Origin: a bacterium
GTDB lineage: Bacteria; CG2-30-53-67; CG2-30-70-394
Assembly: GCA_024278555.1 (NCBI GenBank)
Contig: JAJRSX010000053.1
Span: 1 to 32,018, forward strand
Direction: 5' to 3'
DNA: 32,018 nucleotides
Made by a program: the position numbers and the translations under genes. Position 1 is the first letter of the stretch. The number at the start of each line of letters is the position of its first letter. Below, piece after piece: positions 1 to 6,807 of this stretch. Under the pieces are notes generated by a model. The model ran no database searches and had not been told where the DNA came from. It saw nothing but the letters and a program-made list of their open reading frames with translations.

Positions 1-914
1 ACCTCCTCGCCGGTGGTCATGCCGCCCTCGAAGCCGCCGGCCCGGTTGCTCCTCCGGTGGTAGGCGCGTTCGTCGTCCCAGAGGATCTCGTCGTGGACCT
101 GCGAGCCGGGGAGGTCGGCGCAGGCGAAGCCGAGGCCGATCTCCACCCCCTTGAAGGCCTGGATCGACATCACCGCGGCGGCAATCCGGGTGGTGAGCTT
201 GCGGTCCCACTGGACAAAGGAGCCCAGACCCGGCGGTAGCCCCCGGACCCGCGCCTCCACCACGCCGCCGAGGGAGTCGCCCGCCTCCTTGGCGGCGTCG
301 ATGGCGGCGTGCATGCGCGCCGCGGCCTGCTCGTCCACGCACCGTACGTCGCTCTCCTCGGCCCGGTCGCGCAACTCGGCGAAGGGGAGGTCGGGGTCGA
401 TCTCCGGCCGGACGCCGCCGAGGTTCACCACGTGGACCAGGGCCTCGACGCCGATCTGCGCCAAGAGCTGGCGGCCCACCGCCCCCACCGCGACGCGCAT
501 GGTGGTCTCCCGCGCCGAGGCGCGCTCGAGGATGTTGCGGGTGTCGCCCTGGTCGTACTTGAGGCAGCCGGTGAGATCCGCGTGGCCGGGACGCGGCCGG
601 GTGACCGGCGCGAGGGTGCCGGCGTCGGCCGGGTCGGCGGACATCTTCGCCCCCCAGTTCTTCCAGTCGCGGTTGGCCACCTGGAGGATCACCGGCGCGC
701 CGGTGGTCTCCCCCCAGCGGACCCCGCCGAGGAGCTCGGCGTGGTCCTGCTCGATCCGCATCCGGCCGCCGCGGCCGTAGCCGCCCTGGCGGCGGTCCAG
801 GTCGCGGTCGAGCTGCTCGCTGGTGAGGGGGAGGTGGGCGGGCAGGCCGTCGATGATCGCGGTGAGCGCCGGGCCGTGGGACTCGCCGGCGGTGAGGTAG
901 CGGAGGTGAGCCAT
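1..914 (-). CDS. aroC: Chorismate synthase, partial (C-terminus beyond window start)
   Basis: Makes chorismate from 5-enolpyruvylshikimate 3-phosphate, the last step of the shikimate pathway, using reduced FMN; cytoplasmic. Reading leftward from ATG 914 the protein begins MAHLRYLTAGESHGPALTAI, the classic N-terminus with the GESHG motif. It continues with RRQGGYGRGGRM, TGAPV and TRPRPGHADL and reaches NRAGGFEGGMTTGEEV at the window edge, all family signatures. About 304 codons are visible; full-length family members are usually 350-390, so the C-terminal end is missing only because the window stops. It diverges from orn. There is no Shine-Dalgarno sequence before the ATG; a TAGACT hexamer lies 8 nt upstream. 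It supplies chorismate to the pheA and tyrA products encoded at the other end of the window. Confidence 0.97.
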   Translation of the reverse strand, partial: MAHLRYLTAGESHGPALTAIIDGLPAHLPLTSEQLDRDLDRRQGGYGRGGRMRIEQDHAELLGGVRWGETTGAPVILQVANRDWKNWGAKMSADPADAGTLAPVTRPRPGHADLTGCLKYDQGDTRNILERASARETTMRVAVGAVGRQLLAQIGVEALVHVVNLGGVRPEIDPDLPFAELRDRAEESDVRCVDEQAAARMHAAIDAAKEAGDSLGGVVEARVRGLPPGLGSFVQWDRKLTTRIAAAVMSIQAFKGVEIGLGFACADLPGSQVHDEILWDDERAYHRRSNRAGGFEGGMTTGEE

Positions 915-922
915 GGGGTTGG

Positions 923-928
923 AGTCTA
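923..928 (-). promoter_or_regulatory. Possible -10 element of aroC (leaderless-type spacing)
   Basis: TAGACT on the minus strand lies 8 nt before the aroC ATG, and no ribosome binding site intervenes. No convincing -35 hexamer is visible 16-18 nt upstream, so this is weaker than the similar arrangements at folC, hemW and acylphosphatase. Confidence 0.25.
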
Positions 929-1027
929 TCGGCTGGCGGCGGCGGCCGGTAGGCGGGGGCGGCCGTGTGGTAGAGTTCGCGCCCGCCGGTGGCCGCCGGC
1001 CTCCGCCGGTAAGCCAAGGGGATCGCG

Positions 1028-1600
1028 ATGAAGCGGATGTTCTGGATGGACCTGGAGATGACCGGGCTCGACCCGGAGGTGTGCACGATCATCGAGGTGG
1101 CGGTGGTGGTCACCGACCTGGAGCTGCGGTCGCTGGAGGAGTACAGCGAGGTGGTCTTTCAGCCGCCCGAGGCCCTGGCGGTGATGGACGAGTGGTGCGT
1201 CAAGACCCACGGCGACAGCGGCCTCACCGCCGACATCCCCCACGGCAAGCCCCTCGCCGAGGTGGAGGCGGAGCTCCTCGCCCTGGTCGAACGCCACTAC
1301 CCGGCGGATGCCCGGGTGGTCCTGTGCGGCAACTCGATCCACCAGGATCGGCGCTTCATCGACCGCTACCTGCCGCGGTTCGCCGAGCGCCTCCACTACC
1401 GGATGGTGGACGTCTCCTCGTTCAAGGAGATCTTTCGCTCGTGTTACGGAGTGCAGTGGCGGAAGGGCAACAACCACCGCGCCCTGCAGGACACCCACGA
1501 GTCGATCCGCGAGCTGGGCGCCTACCTGCGCTACGTGGTCGTCCCGGAGAGGGTGGACAATGGCGACGCTCCGGTTTCTGGAACCGATGTTTCGGAGTAA
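1028..1600 (+). CDS. orn: Oligoribonuclease (DEDDh 3'-5' exoribonuclease)
   Basis: Degrades 2-5 nt RNA, including pGpG from c-di-GMP turnover, to mononucleotides in the cytoplasm. The 190-residue protein has the DEDDh exonuclease motifs in order: DLEMTGLD near the N-terminus (Asp and Glu metal ligands), GNSIHQDRRFI in the middle, and HRALQDTHESI near the C-terminus (His general base and Asp). Length and the order of motifs match Orn (about 180 residues). The ATG follows an AAGGGG ribosome binding site (GCCAAGGGGATCGCG). It is divergent from aroC and not obviously cotranscribed with the following tRNA. Orn is typical of gamma- and betaproteobacteria and some other lineages, which is one clue to the host. 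Confidence 0.97.
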   Translation: MKRMFWMDLEMTGLDPEVCTIIEVAVVVTDLELRSLEEYSEVVFQPPEALAVMDEWCVKTHGDSGLTADIPHGKPLAEVEAELLALVERHYPADARVVLCGNSIHQDRRFIDRYLPRFAERLHYRMVDVSSFKEIFRSCYGVQWRKGNNHRALQDTHESIRELGAYLRYVVVPERVDNGDAPVSGTDVSE

Positions 1601-1799
1601 GCAACCCCCCTCGAGAGAGCCCCTGGCGCAGGGGGGCGGCGGGGGGGTAGGGTCCGCGCCCCATGGAATGGATCCACGTACTGGTGGTGGTCGGCGTCAT
1701 CTTCGGCCTTCGCCTCATCCTCCCCGGCTCCGGCTGAGCGCCCTCCTCGTGCGCGGTGGAGCCGCCAACGGATCAAGGTGAGGGCGAGCAGGGCGCTGA

Positions 1800-1829
1800 T
1801 TGACCCTCGAAAATGGCGGGTGGTAGGCT
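1800..1829 (+). promoter_or_regulatory. Promoter of tRNA-Val
   Basis: TTGACC (1800-1805), an 18-nt spacer and TAGGCT (1824-1829) end 25 nt before the tRNA. A perfect 10-bp inverted repeat (CCCTCGAAAA at 1804-1813, TTTTCGAGGG at 1839-1848) brackets the -10 element and the start region. Confidence 0.6.
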
Positions 1830-1854
1830 CCCGCTCCGTTTTCGAGGGGTTTGC

Positions 1855-1929
1855 GGGCGATTAGCTCAGCGGGAGAGCACTGCCTTCACACGGCAGGGGT
1901 CACTGGTTCGATCCCAGTATCGCCCACCA
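1855..1929 (+). tRNA. tRNA-Val (anticodon CAC)
   Basis: Cloverleaf read by eye. Acceptor GGGCGAT pairs with ATCGCCC, the D arm is GCTC/GAGC, and the anticodon stem CTGCC/GGCAG has loop TTCACAC, giving anticodon CAC for GUG codons. The T arm is ACTGG/CCAGT with loop TTCGATC. Discriminator A and an encoded CCA end at 1929. It is followed after 47 nt by the LptE-like gene with no terminator visible between them. Confidence 0.95.
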
Positions 1930-1976
1930 CCCGTCCCCACATCGGGGGCGGCCTCTCCCTCTGGGGGGATGCGCTG

Positions 1977-2522
1977 ATGGTGTTGCGGCAACGGCTGACC
2001 TCCACCCCCCTCCTCGTCCTCCTGTTGCTGGTTGGCGGCTGTGGCTACCAACTGGGCAACGTGGGGCCGGCGCCGGTGGCCGATGGCCAGCGATGGCAGG
2101 TGCCGGTGGTCCTCAACGACTCGCGTGAGCCGTTTTTGGAGGGGCGCTTCACCGACGCCCTGATCCGGGCCCTGATGGAGCGCGGCGCCGCGCTCGCCGG
2201 TGAGCAGGGGGCGGAGCGGCGGCTGAAGGTGGTGGTCCGGGATTTCGATACCGATCCGATCTCCCTGGTGGGGATCGACAAGGTCTCCGAGTACCGCTTG
2301 CAGATCGAGGCGGACGTGCGCTTGGAGGACGGCGCCCACCGGCTGTTGTGGAAACGGACCGGGCTCCGCTTTTTCGACGAGTTCGAGGCCTTCGACGACT
2401 CCCAGCGCCAGGAGGACTCGCGCCAGGAGGCGATCGATCGGGCGGTGAACCGCTTTGCCAACGACCTGGCGAGCCAGCTCCTCAATGGTGCCCGCCCAGG
2501 CCCGCGACCGTATCCCTATTAG
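1977..2522 (+). CDS. lptE: LptE-like LPS-assembly lipoprotein
   Basis: Probable outer-membrane lipoprotein that plugs and assists the LptD barrel during LPS export. The 181-residue product starts at ATG 1977 (GTG 1980 follows directly) and has a type II signal peptide: basic LRQR, then a Leu/Val-rich core, then lipobox LVGGC-GYQLG. The CGYxL sequence right after the lipidated Cys is typical of LptE/RlpB. The body (VPVVLNDSREPFLEGRFTDALIRALMERG, then EYRLQIEADVRLED and AVNRFANDLASQLL) fits the LptE fold pattern; overall sequence conservation in this family is low. An open frame continues upstream through the tRNA but is not coding. The partner lptD is in the same window at 14651-16990, in a different operon, as is common. 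Confidence 0.75.
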   Translation: MVLRQRLTSTPLLVLLLLVGGCGYQLGNVGPAPVADGQRWQVPVVLNDSREPFLEGRFTDALIRALMERGAALAGEQGAERRLKVVVRDFDTDPISLVGIDKVSEYRLQIEADVRLEDGAHRLLWKRTGLRFFDEFEAFDDSQRQEDSRQEAIDRAVNRFANDLASQLLNGARPGPRPYPY

Positions 2523-2641
2523 GCTCGTGATTCACCGGCCGTTGTCCCCATCCCGCGGTTCCGCATGGCCGTACTCCCTGCTCGCGCCACCCGGATCTGC
2601 GTCCGACTCTCCACCATCAATTCTTTCCCATAGCGAAAAAA

Positions 2642-2670
2642 TTGAGTTGAGCCGCTACCCCTGCTACCAA
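2642..2670 (+). promoter_or_regulatory. Putative promoter of the ferredoxin gene
   Basis: TTGAGT (2642-2647), a 17-nt spacer and TACCAA (2665-2670) lie in the 201-nt gap after lptE. That gap is locally more AT-rich around 2620-2645 and contains no gene. The ferredoxin ATG follows after about 53 nt, with AAGGAAA as ribosome binding site. Confidence 0.4.
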
Positions 2671-2723
2671 GCGTTCCGCCGCGACACACCGGTCGCGGTC
2701 TAACTTCAAACAAGGAAAGCGCC

Positions 2724-3089
2724 ATGCCCCCGAAGCATCACATCTTCGTCTGTACCAACCAGCGCCCCCCGGGCCACCCGCGCGGCTGCTGCGCCGACAA
2801 GCAGGGGCTGAACATCTACTTCACCCTCCTGGAAGAGATGGGGAAGCGGATGATGCACAACGACTGCTTCATCACCGAGACCAAGTGCATGGGGCCGTGC
2901 CTCGCCGGCAGCGCGGTGGTGGTCTATCCGGACGCGGTCTGGTACTCGATCCAGGACCCGGACGCGGCACGGGAGATCTTCGAGTCGCACATCCTCGGCG
3001 GCACGCCGGTGGACAAGTACCGGATGCCGGAGGAGGCGCTTAATATCATGCCCGGGCCGCCGGCGGGCGGGATCCAGCTCGGCGGTTGA
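2724..3089 (+). CDS. Thioredoxin-like [2Fe-2S] ferredoxin (Shethna/Aquifex Fd type)
   Basis: Small electron carrier with a thioredoxin fold. The 121-residue protein has the diagnostic cysteines: Cys10 in FVCTN, Cys22/Cys23 in RGCCADK, then Cys55 and Cys59 in TKCMGPCLAG. This matches the ligand spacing of the thioredoxin-like ferredoxins known from Aquifex aeolicus and Azotobacter (one ligand near residue 9-10, one near 22-23, then CxxxC near 55-59). The GPCLAGSAVVVYPDAVWY segment is also family-typical. A good ribosome binding site (AAGGAAA) precedes the ATG. No redox partner gene is adjacent, so its electron donor and acceptor cannot be inferred. It reads toward the rpsP promoter with an 8-nt gap between its stop and the -35 hexamer. 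Confidence 0.93.
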   Translation: MPPKHHIFVCTNQRPPGHPRGCCADKQGLNIYFTLLEEMGKRMMHNDCFITETKCMGPCLAGSAVVVYPDAVWYSIQDPDAAREIFESHILGGTPVDKYRMPEEALNIMPGPPAGGIQLGG

Positions 3090-3097
3090 GCGGCGGT

Positions 3098-3126
3098 TTG
3101 ACGATGGGGGGTGTTGTCGGTATGGT
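3098..3126 (+). promoter_or_regulatory. Promoter of the rpsP-rimM-trmD operon
   Basis: TTGACG (3098-3103), exactly 17 nt, then TATGGT (3121-3126). The rpsP ATG follows at 3176 with ribosome binding site TAGGAGT. Confidence 0.7.
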
Positions 3127-3175
3127 TCCGCCCCTTTCGCCGCCCGCCGGGTGGCCCTTTTCGTAGGAGTGGTTG

Positions 3176-3472
3176 ATGGCCGTTGTGATTCGTCTGGCGC
3201 GTGGCGGCGCGAAGAAGGCCGCCTTTTTTCGGGTGGTGGTCGCCGATAGCCGGGTGCGGCGCGACGGCCGGATCGTGGAGCAGGTGGGGACCTTCAACCC
3301 GCGCCGCGACGATGAGGGGGCAACCCTGCAAGCGGATCGGATCCGCCACTGGCTGGATCTCGGGGCGAGGCCGAGCGACGCGGTGAAGAGCCTGTTGCGC
3401 AAGGCGAAGATTACCGCCGACGCGCCGGCGGAGGAGGCCGAGGCCGAATCCGTGCCGGCCGTCGCCGAGTGA
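3176..3472 (+). CDS. rpsP: 30S ribosomal protein S16
   Basis: Structural protein of the small ribosomal subunit. The 98-residue product MAVVIRLARGGAKKAAFFRV... followed by VADSRVRRDGRIVEQVGTFNP is a textbook S16, and an Ala/Glu-rich tail follows the conserved core. I start it at ATG 3176, 5 nt after the GGAGT-type ribosome binding site; an in-frame TTG 3 nt upstream is less likely. Its TGA overlaps the rimM GTG by 4 nt, so translation is probably coupled. Unlike many Gram-positive and deltaproteobacterial operons, no KH-domain gene lies between rpsP and rimM. Confidence 0.98.
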   Translation: MAVVIRLARGGAKKAAFFRVVVADSRVRRDGRIVEQVGTFNPRRDDEGATLQADRIRHWLDLGARPSDAVKSLLRKAKITADAPAEEAEAESVPAVAE

Positions 3473-3996
3473 CCCGAGCGGTGGACGGCGAGAGGCGCCG
3501 TCTGCGTGTGGGCCGGGTGGTGCGGCCTCACGGTGTGCGGGGTCTGCTGAAGGTGAAGTGGATCGCGCCGGAGGTCTCTCTCGCCGCGGGTACCACCGTC
3601 TATCTGGGGGAGGGGGCGGACGCCGAGCCCCTGCGGGTAGCGGCGGTCTCCGCGCTGAAGCCTCCGTTCCTGCTGGTCACAGTGGACGGCTGCACCACCG
3701 TGGAGGGGGCGGAGGCGTTGCGCGGCTCCACCTTGTGGATGGCCAAGGCGGCCTTGCCGGAGCTGGAGGGGGACGCCTACTACGTGGCCGATCTCCTCGG
3801 CATGCGGGTGGAGAGCGCCGACGGTGAGCCCCTGGGCGAGGTCGTGGAGGTGATCGAGACCGGGGCGGCGGATGTCTATGTGGTGCGCGGCGACGGCGGC
3901 GAGGTCTTGCTGCCGGCGACCCGCGAGGTGGTCCGGCGGGTCGACCTCGCGGCGCGGCTCATCGTGGTGGTGCCGCTGCCGGGGATGGTGGAGTGA
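3469..3996 (+). CDS. rimM: Ribosome maturation factor RimM
   Basis: Assembly factor for the 30S head that binds S19. The 175-residue protein has the N-terminal RimM domain ([17 protein letters not shown] near residues 15-31) and the C-terminal PRC-barrel region ([37 protein letters not shown]). The length is normal. It starts with GTG inside the rpsP stop (GTGA) and ends the same way against trmD, so rpsP, rimM and trmD are read as a tightly coupled unit. Confidence 0.97.
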   Translation: MTRAVDGERRRLRVGRVVRPHGVRGLLKVKWIAPEVSLAAGTTVYLGEGADAEPLRVAAVSALKPPFLLVTVDGCTTVEGAEALRGSTLWMAKAALPELEGDAYYVADLLGMRVESADGEPLGEVVEVIETGAADVYVVRGDGGEVLLPATREVVRRVDLAARLIVVVPLPGMVE

Positions 3997-4730
3997 GCAA
4001 CACCTTCCACCTCCTCACCCTCTTCCCGGAGTTCTGCGCGGGGCCGCTGTCGGCGTCGATCCTCGGCCGGGCGATCGACACGGGGTTGGTGGAGGTGAGC
4101 TGCCACCAGCTCCGTGATTGGACCACCGACCGCCACCGGACGGTGGACGACTACCCCTTCGGCGGCGGCAGCGGCATGGTCCTCAAGCCGGAGCCGCTGT
4201 TCGCCGCCATCCGCGACCTGAAGGCGCGCTTCGACCCGCGGGTGGTCCTCCTCTCCGCCGCCGGGCGCCGCTTCGACCAGCGTGTGGCGCGCGAGTATGC
4301 CGCCGAGACGCGGCCGCTGTTGTTGGTGTGCGGGCGGTACGAGGGGGTGGACGAGCGGGTGGCGGAGGAGATGGCGGACGAGGAGCTGTCGGTCGGGGAT
4401 TTCGTGGTCACCGGCGGTGAGATCCCCGCCCTCGCGGTGGTGGACGCGGTGAGCCGCCTGCTGCCCGGCGTTCTCGGCGACGACGCCTCCTCCACGGAGG
4501 AGTCGTTTACCGATGGTCTCCTCGAATACCCCCAGTACACCCGGCCGCGGGAGTTCGAGGGCCACCCGGTGCCGGATGTGCTCCTCTCCGGCCACCACGC
4601 CGAGATCGGCCGGTGGCAGCGGCGCGAGGCGCTCCGCCGCACCTTGGCGCGGCGGCCGGAGCTGCTCGCGACGGCGGCCCTCACCGCCGAGGACCGTGCA
4701 ATTTTGGCGGAGCTGGGTTGGGAGGGGTGA
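3993..4730 (+). CDS. trmD: tRNA (guanine-N1-)-methyltransferase
   Basis: Methylates G37 of tRNAs reading CNN codons using S-adenosylmethionine, preventing +1 frameshifting. The 245-residue SPOUT-family protein shows TLFPEF at the N-terminus, [15 protein letters not shown] (residues 56-70), the trefoil-knot motifs GRYEGVDER (114-122) and GDFVVTGGE (135-143), and [10 protein letters not shown] with the catalytic-region Asp. The GTG start overlaps the rimM stop by 4 nt. Confidence 0.98.
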   Translation: MSNTFHLLTLFPEFCAGPLSASILGRAIDTGLVEVSCHQLRDWTTDRHRTVDDYPFGGGSGMVLKPEPLFAAIRDLKARFDPRVVLLSAAGRRFDQRVAREYAAETRPLLLVCGRYEGVDERVAEEMADEELSVGDFVVTGGEIPALAVVDAVSRLLPGVLGDDASSTEESFTDGLLEYPQYTRPREFEGHPVPDVLLSGHHAEIGRWQRREALRRTLARRPELLATAALTAEDRAILAELGWEG

Positions 4731-4743
4731 GCTGCACGGTTTC

Positions 4744-4772
4744 TTGCCCCGCTGTCGCCGATGGAGTATAAA
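4744..4772 (+). promoter_or_regulatory. Promoter of rplS
   Basis: TTGCCC (4744-4749), a 17-nt spacer and TATAAA (4767-4772) lie in the 79-nt gap after trmD. This would let L19 be made at a higher level than the rimM-trmD enzymes. Confidence 0.6.
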
Positions 4773-4809
4773 GCGCGCCCTTTAGGCCGATCCCTCCGGG
4801 AGAGCTCCG

Positions 4810-5148
4810 ATGAACCTTGTGGATAAGATTGAGGCGCGTTACCTCCGTGACGACCTTCCGGATTTCCGTCCGGGGGATTCGGTGCGGGTCCATGTGAGGA
4901 TCCACGAGGCGGGCAAGGAGCGGATCCAGGTCTTTGAGGGGGCGGTGATTGCCCGTAAGGGCGGCTCATCGCGGGAGACCTTCACGGTGCGCAAGATCGC
5001 CAGTGGGGTCGGGGTGGAGCGTGTCTTTCCGCTGCATAGCCCGCGCATCGACAAGATCGAGGTGACCCGGCGGGGTCGGGTGCGTCGCGCCAAGCTCTAC
5101 TATCTGCGTTCGCGCACCGGGAAGTCGGGCCGTATCCGCGAGCGGTAG
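4810..5148 (+). CDS. rplS: 50S ribosomal protein L19
   Basis: Located at the 30S-50S interface. The 112-residue protein contains [24 protein letters not shown]-like [20 protein letters not shown], and the C-terminal [20 protein letters not shown] and RRAKLYYLR, all hallmarks of L19. It ends the rpsP-type cluster but has its own promoter. The last G of its TAG stop is the first base of the palindromic element at 5148-5326. Confidence 0.98.
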   Translation: MNLVDKIEARYLRDDLPDFRPGDSVRVHVRIHEAGKERIQVFEGAVIARKGGSSRETFTVRKIASGVGVERVFPLHSPRIDKIEVTRRGRVRRAKLYYLRSRTGKSGRIRER

Positions 5149-5326
5149 GGTTCGCAAAAGGCTGGCTTCCGAGAATTCGCGCCCGAGTTTGCGTCAGATT
5201 TGGACGCGACGATTGAGCGAAACCGCAGGCGTAGTTGTGCTACGGCGAGGATTTCGTGATTGAGGAACGGCCGAAGATGGCGTGAAGACGGGATGCGAAA
5301 ATCGAAAGCTAGCCTTTCGCGAACCC
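5148..5326. mobile_element. Imperfect palindromic repeat element (MITE-like) between rplS and rnhB
   Basis: The ends are inverted copies: GGGTTCGCAAAAGGCTGGCT begins at 5148 and its near-complement ends at 5326 (19 of 21 positions match). The complementarity continues, with gaps and mismatches, towards a central palindrome around 5217-5255 (arms CGAAACCGCAGGCGTAG and CTACGGCGAGGATTTCG). The element is non-coding, has no transposase, and is less GC-rich than its neighbours. It extends from the last base of the rplS stop codon to 15 nt before the rnhB start. This is the architecture of a miniature inverted-repeat element or a large REP-like unit; copy number elsewhere cannot be seen here. Confidence 0.7.
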
Positions 5327-5340
5327 ATCGGGCGAGGGCG

Positions 5341-6000
5341 ATGGTCGCCCGCTCGGAGGTAGGGGTGCCGCTCCCGCTGGCGCCGGAGACCTCTCTCTAC
5401 GACTTCGACGCGGCTTACCGGGCGGCGTACGGTGGGCGTCTCGCGGGGGTCGATGAGGCGGGCCGCGGCCCCCTGGCGGGGCCGGTGGTCGCCGGTGCCG
5501 CGATCCTCGCTCCGGACGATCGCTTCGACTGGCTGGACGACTCCAAGAAGGTGACGCCGCGCCGGCGGGATCGCCTCTTTGAGGAGATCACCGCCCGGGC
5601 GATCGCCTGGGGGGTCGGGGTGGGGTCGGTGGCGGAGATCGAGGAGATCAACATCCTGCAGGCGAGCCGCCGGGCCATGGCCCGCGCGGTGGCCGCCCTC
5701 GGGGATCCGCCCGAGGTGGTCCTGGTGGATGCAGTGACCATCCCCATGGCATCACCGCAGGTGGGGCTGGTGAAGGGCGACCAGCGCAGCGCCTCCATCG
5801 CCGCCGCCTCGATCCTCGCCAAGGTGACCCGAGATCGGTTGATGGCGGAGTACGCGGTGCGCTATCCGGGCTACGGCTTCGACCGCCACAAGGGGTACCC
5901 GACGGCGAGCCACCGGCAGGCGGTGGCGCGCCTCGGGCCGTCACCCATCCACCGTAAGACCTTCCGCGGGGTGCGTGAGTTTGTGGTGGCGGCCGACTAG
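5341..6000 (+). CDS. rnhB: Ribonuclease HII
   Basis: Cleaves RNA in RNA-DNA hybrids and removes misincorporated ribonucleotides. From ATG 5341 the protein is 219 residues with GVDEAGRGPLAGPVVA (residues 36-51; Asp38 and Glu39 bind metal), LDDSKKV (65-71), VDAV and the KGDQRSASIAAASILAKV block. An in-frame ATG further upstream (5260) would place the N-terminus inside the palindromic element; I reject it because the residues it adds are not RNase HII-like and a GCGAGGG ribosome binding site sits before 5341. The 3' end overlaps yraN by 26 nt in another frame. Confidence 0.96.
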   Translation: MVARSEVGVPLPLAPETSLYDFDAAYRAAYGGRLAGVDEAGRGPLAGPVVAGAAILAPDDRFDWLDDSKKVTPRRRDRLFEEITARAIAWGVGVGSVAEIEEINILQASRRAMARAVAALGDPPEVVLVDAVTIPMASPQVGLVKGDQRSASIAAASILAKVTRDRLMAEYAVRYPGYGFDRHKGYPTASHRQAVARLGPSPIHRKTFRGVREFVVAAD

Positions 6001-6364
6001 CAGCGCCGACGGCGCCGGGGTGTGGGGCGAGCGGCGGGTGCGTCGCTATCTGCGTCTGCGCGGTTACCGGATCGTGGCGGAGAACTACCGCTGCCCCGCC
6101 GGCGAGGTGGACCTGATCGCCCGCCGCGGGCGGGTCCTCTGCTTCGTGGAGGTGAAGACCCGGCGCGGTGGTGGCTACGGCTCTCCCCTGGAGGCGGTCA
6201 CCGCCACCAAGCGGCTACGGTTGCGGCGGGCCGCCGCCCACTTCCTCATGGGCAGGCGGCTGCCGCCCGTGTGCCGCTTCGACGTCGCCGCGGTCCACCT
6301 CCATCCGCGTACCGGCCGGGCGCGGGTGGAGTACGTGGCCAACGCCTTCACGGGAGACGAGTGA
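5975..6364 (+). CDS. yraN: YraN family protein (UPF0102), endonuclease-fold
   Basis: The 129-residue protein has the UPF0102 pattern: GERRVRRYLRLRGYRIVAENYRC, then the restriction-endonuclease-like core GEVDLIARRGRVLCFVEVKTRR (Glu/Asp...ExK metal-binding residues), and FDVAAVHL near the end. The molecular role is unclear; family members are predicted Holliday-junction-resolvase-like proteins and commonly follow rnhB. The start is taken as GTG 5975 inside rnhB; GTG 6020 is possible and would trim 15 poorly conserved residues. Its TGA overlaps the dtd ATG by 1 nt. Confidence 0.92.
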   Translation: MSLWWRPTSSADGAGVWGERRVRRYLRLRGYRIVAENYRCPAGEVDLIARRGRVLCFVEVKTRRGGGYGSPLEAVTATKRLRLRRAAAHFLMGRRLPPVCRFDVAAVHLHPRTGRARVEYVANAFTGDE

Positions 6365-6807
6365 TGCGGGCGGTGGTGCAGCGGGTGAGCCGGGCGGCGG
6401 TGCGCTGCGGCGCGGAGGAGCGGGCGATCGGCGCCGGGCTGTTGGTCTTGGTGGCGGTGGTGGCGGGTGATGGGCAGGCGGACCTCGACTACCTGGCGGA
6501 CAAGATCGCCCACCTGCGGATCTTCGAAAACGAGGCCGGGCGGATGGATCGGTCGGTGGCGGCGCTCGGCGGCGAGGTCCTGGTGGTCTCCCAGTTCACC
6601 CTCGCCGCGGGCCTCGCCAAGGGGCGCCGTCCCGACTTCACCGGCGCCGAGCGGCCGGAGGTGGCCGCGCCGATGGTCGATGCGCTGGTGCGGCGGTTGC
6701 GGGAGGCGGGCCTTTCGGTGGCCCAGGGGTTCTTTGGTGAAAACATGGAGGTGGCGCTGGTCAACGACGGGCCGGTCACCCTCTGGCTCGACAGCAGGAG
6801 ACGATGA
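6364..6807 (+). CDS. dtd: D-aminoacyl-tRNA deacylase
   Basis: Hydrolyses D-Tyr-tRNA and other D-aminoacyl-tRNAs (and Gly-tRNA-Ala), a chirality proofreading step. The 147-residue protein begins [13 protein letters not shown] and carries both signature motifs: SQFTLAA (residues 76-82) and the Gly-cisPro motif in NDGPVT (134-139). [13 protein letters not shown] is also typical. It is linked to yraN by a TGATG overlap and to tyrS by an ATGA overlap, so the deacylase and tyrosyl-tRNA synthetase are probably made from one message. Confidence 0.97.
   Translation: MRAVVQRVSRAAVRCGAEERAIGAGLLVLVAVVAGDGQADLDYLADKIAHLRIFENEAGRMDRSVAALGGEVLVVSQFTLAAGLAKGRRPDFTGAERPEVAAPMVDALVRRLREAGLSVAQGFFGENMEVALVNDGPVTLWLDSRRR

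Noticed and set aside
1620-1634. CCCCTG-GCG-CAGGGG hairpin after orn as a terminator
   Set aside because: The stem is short and is followed by a G-rich run instead of T residues.
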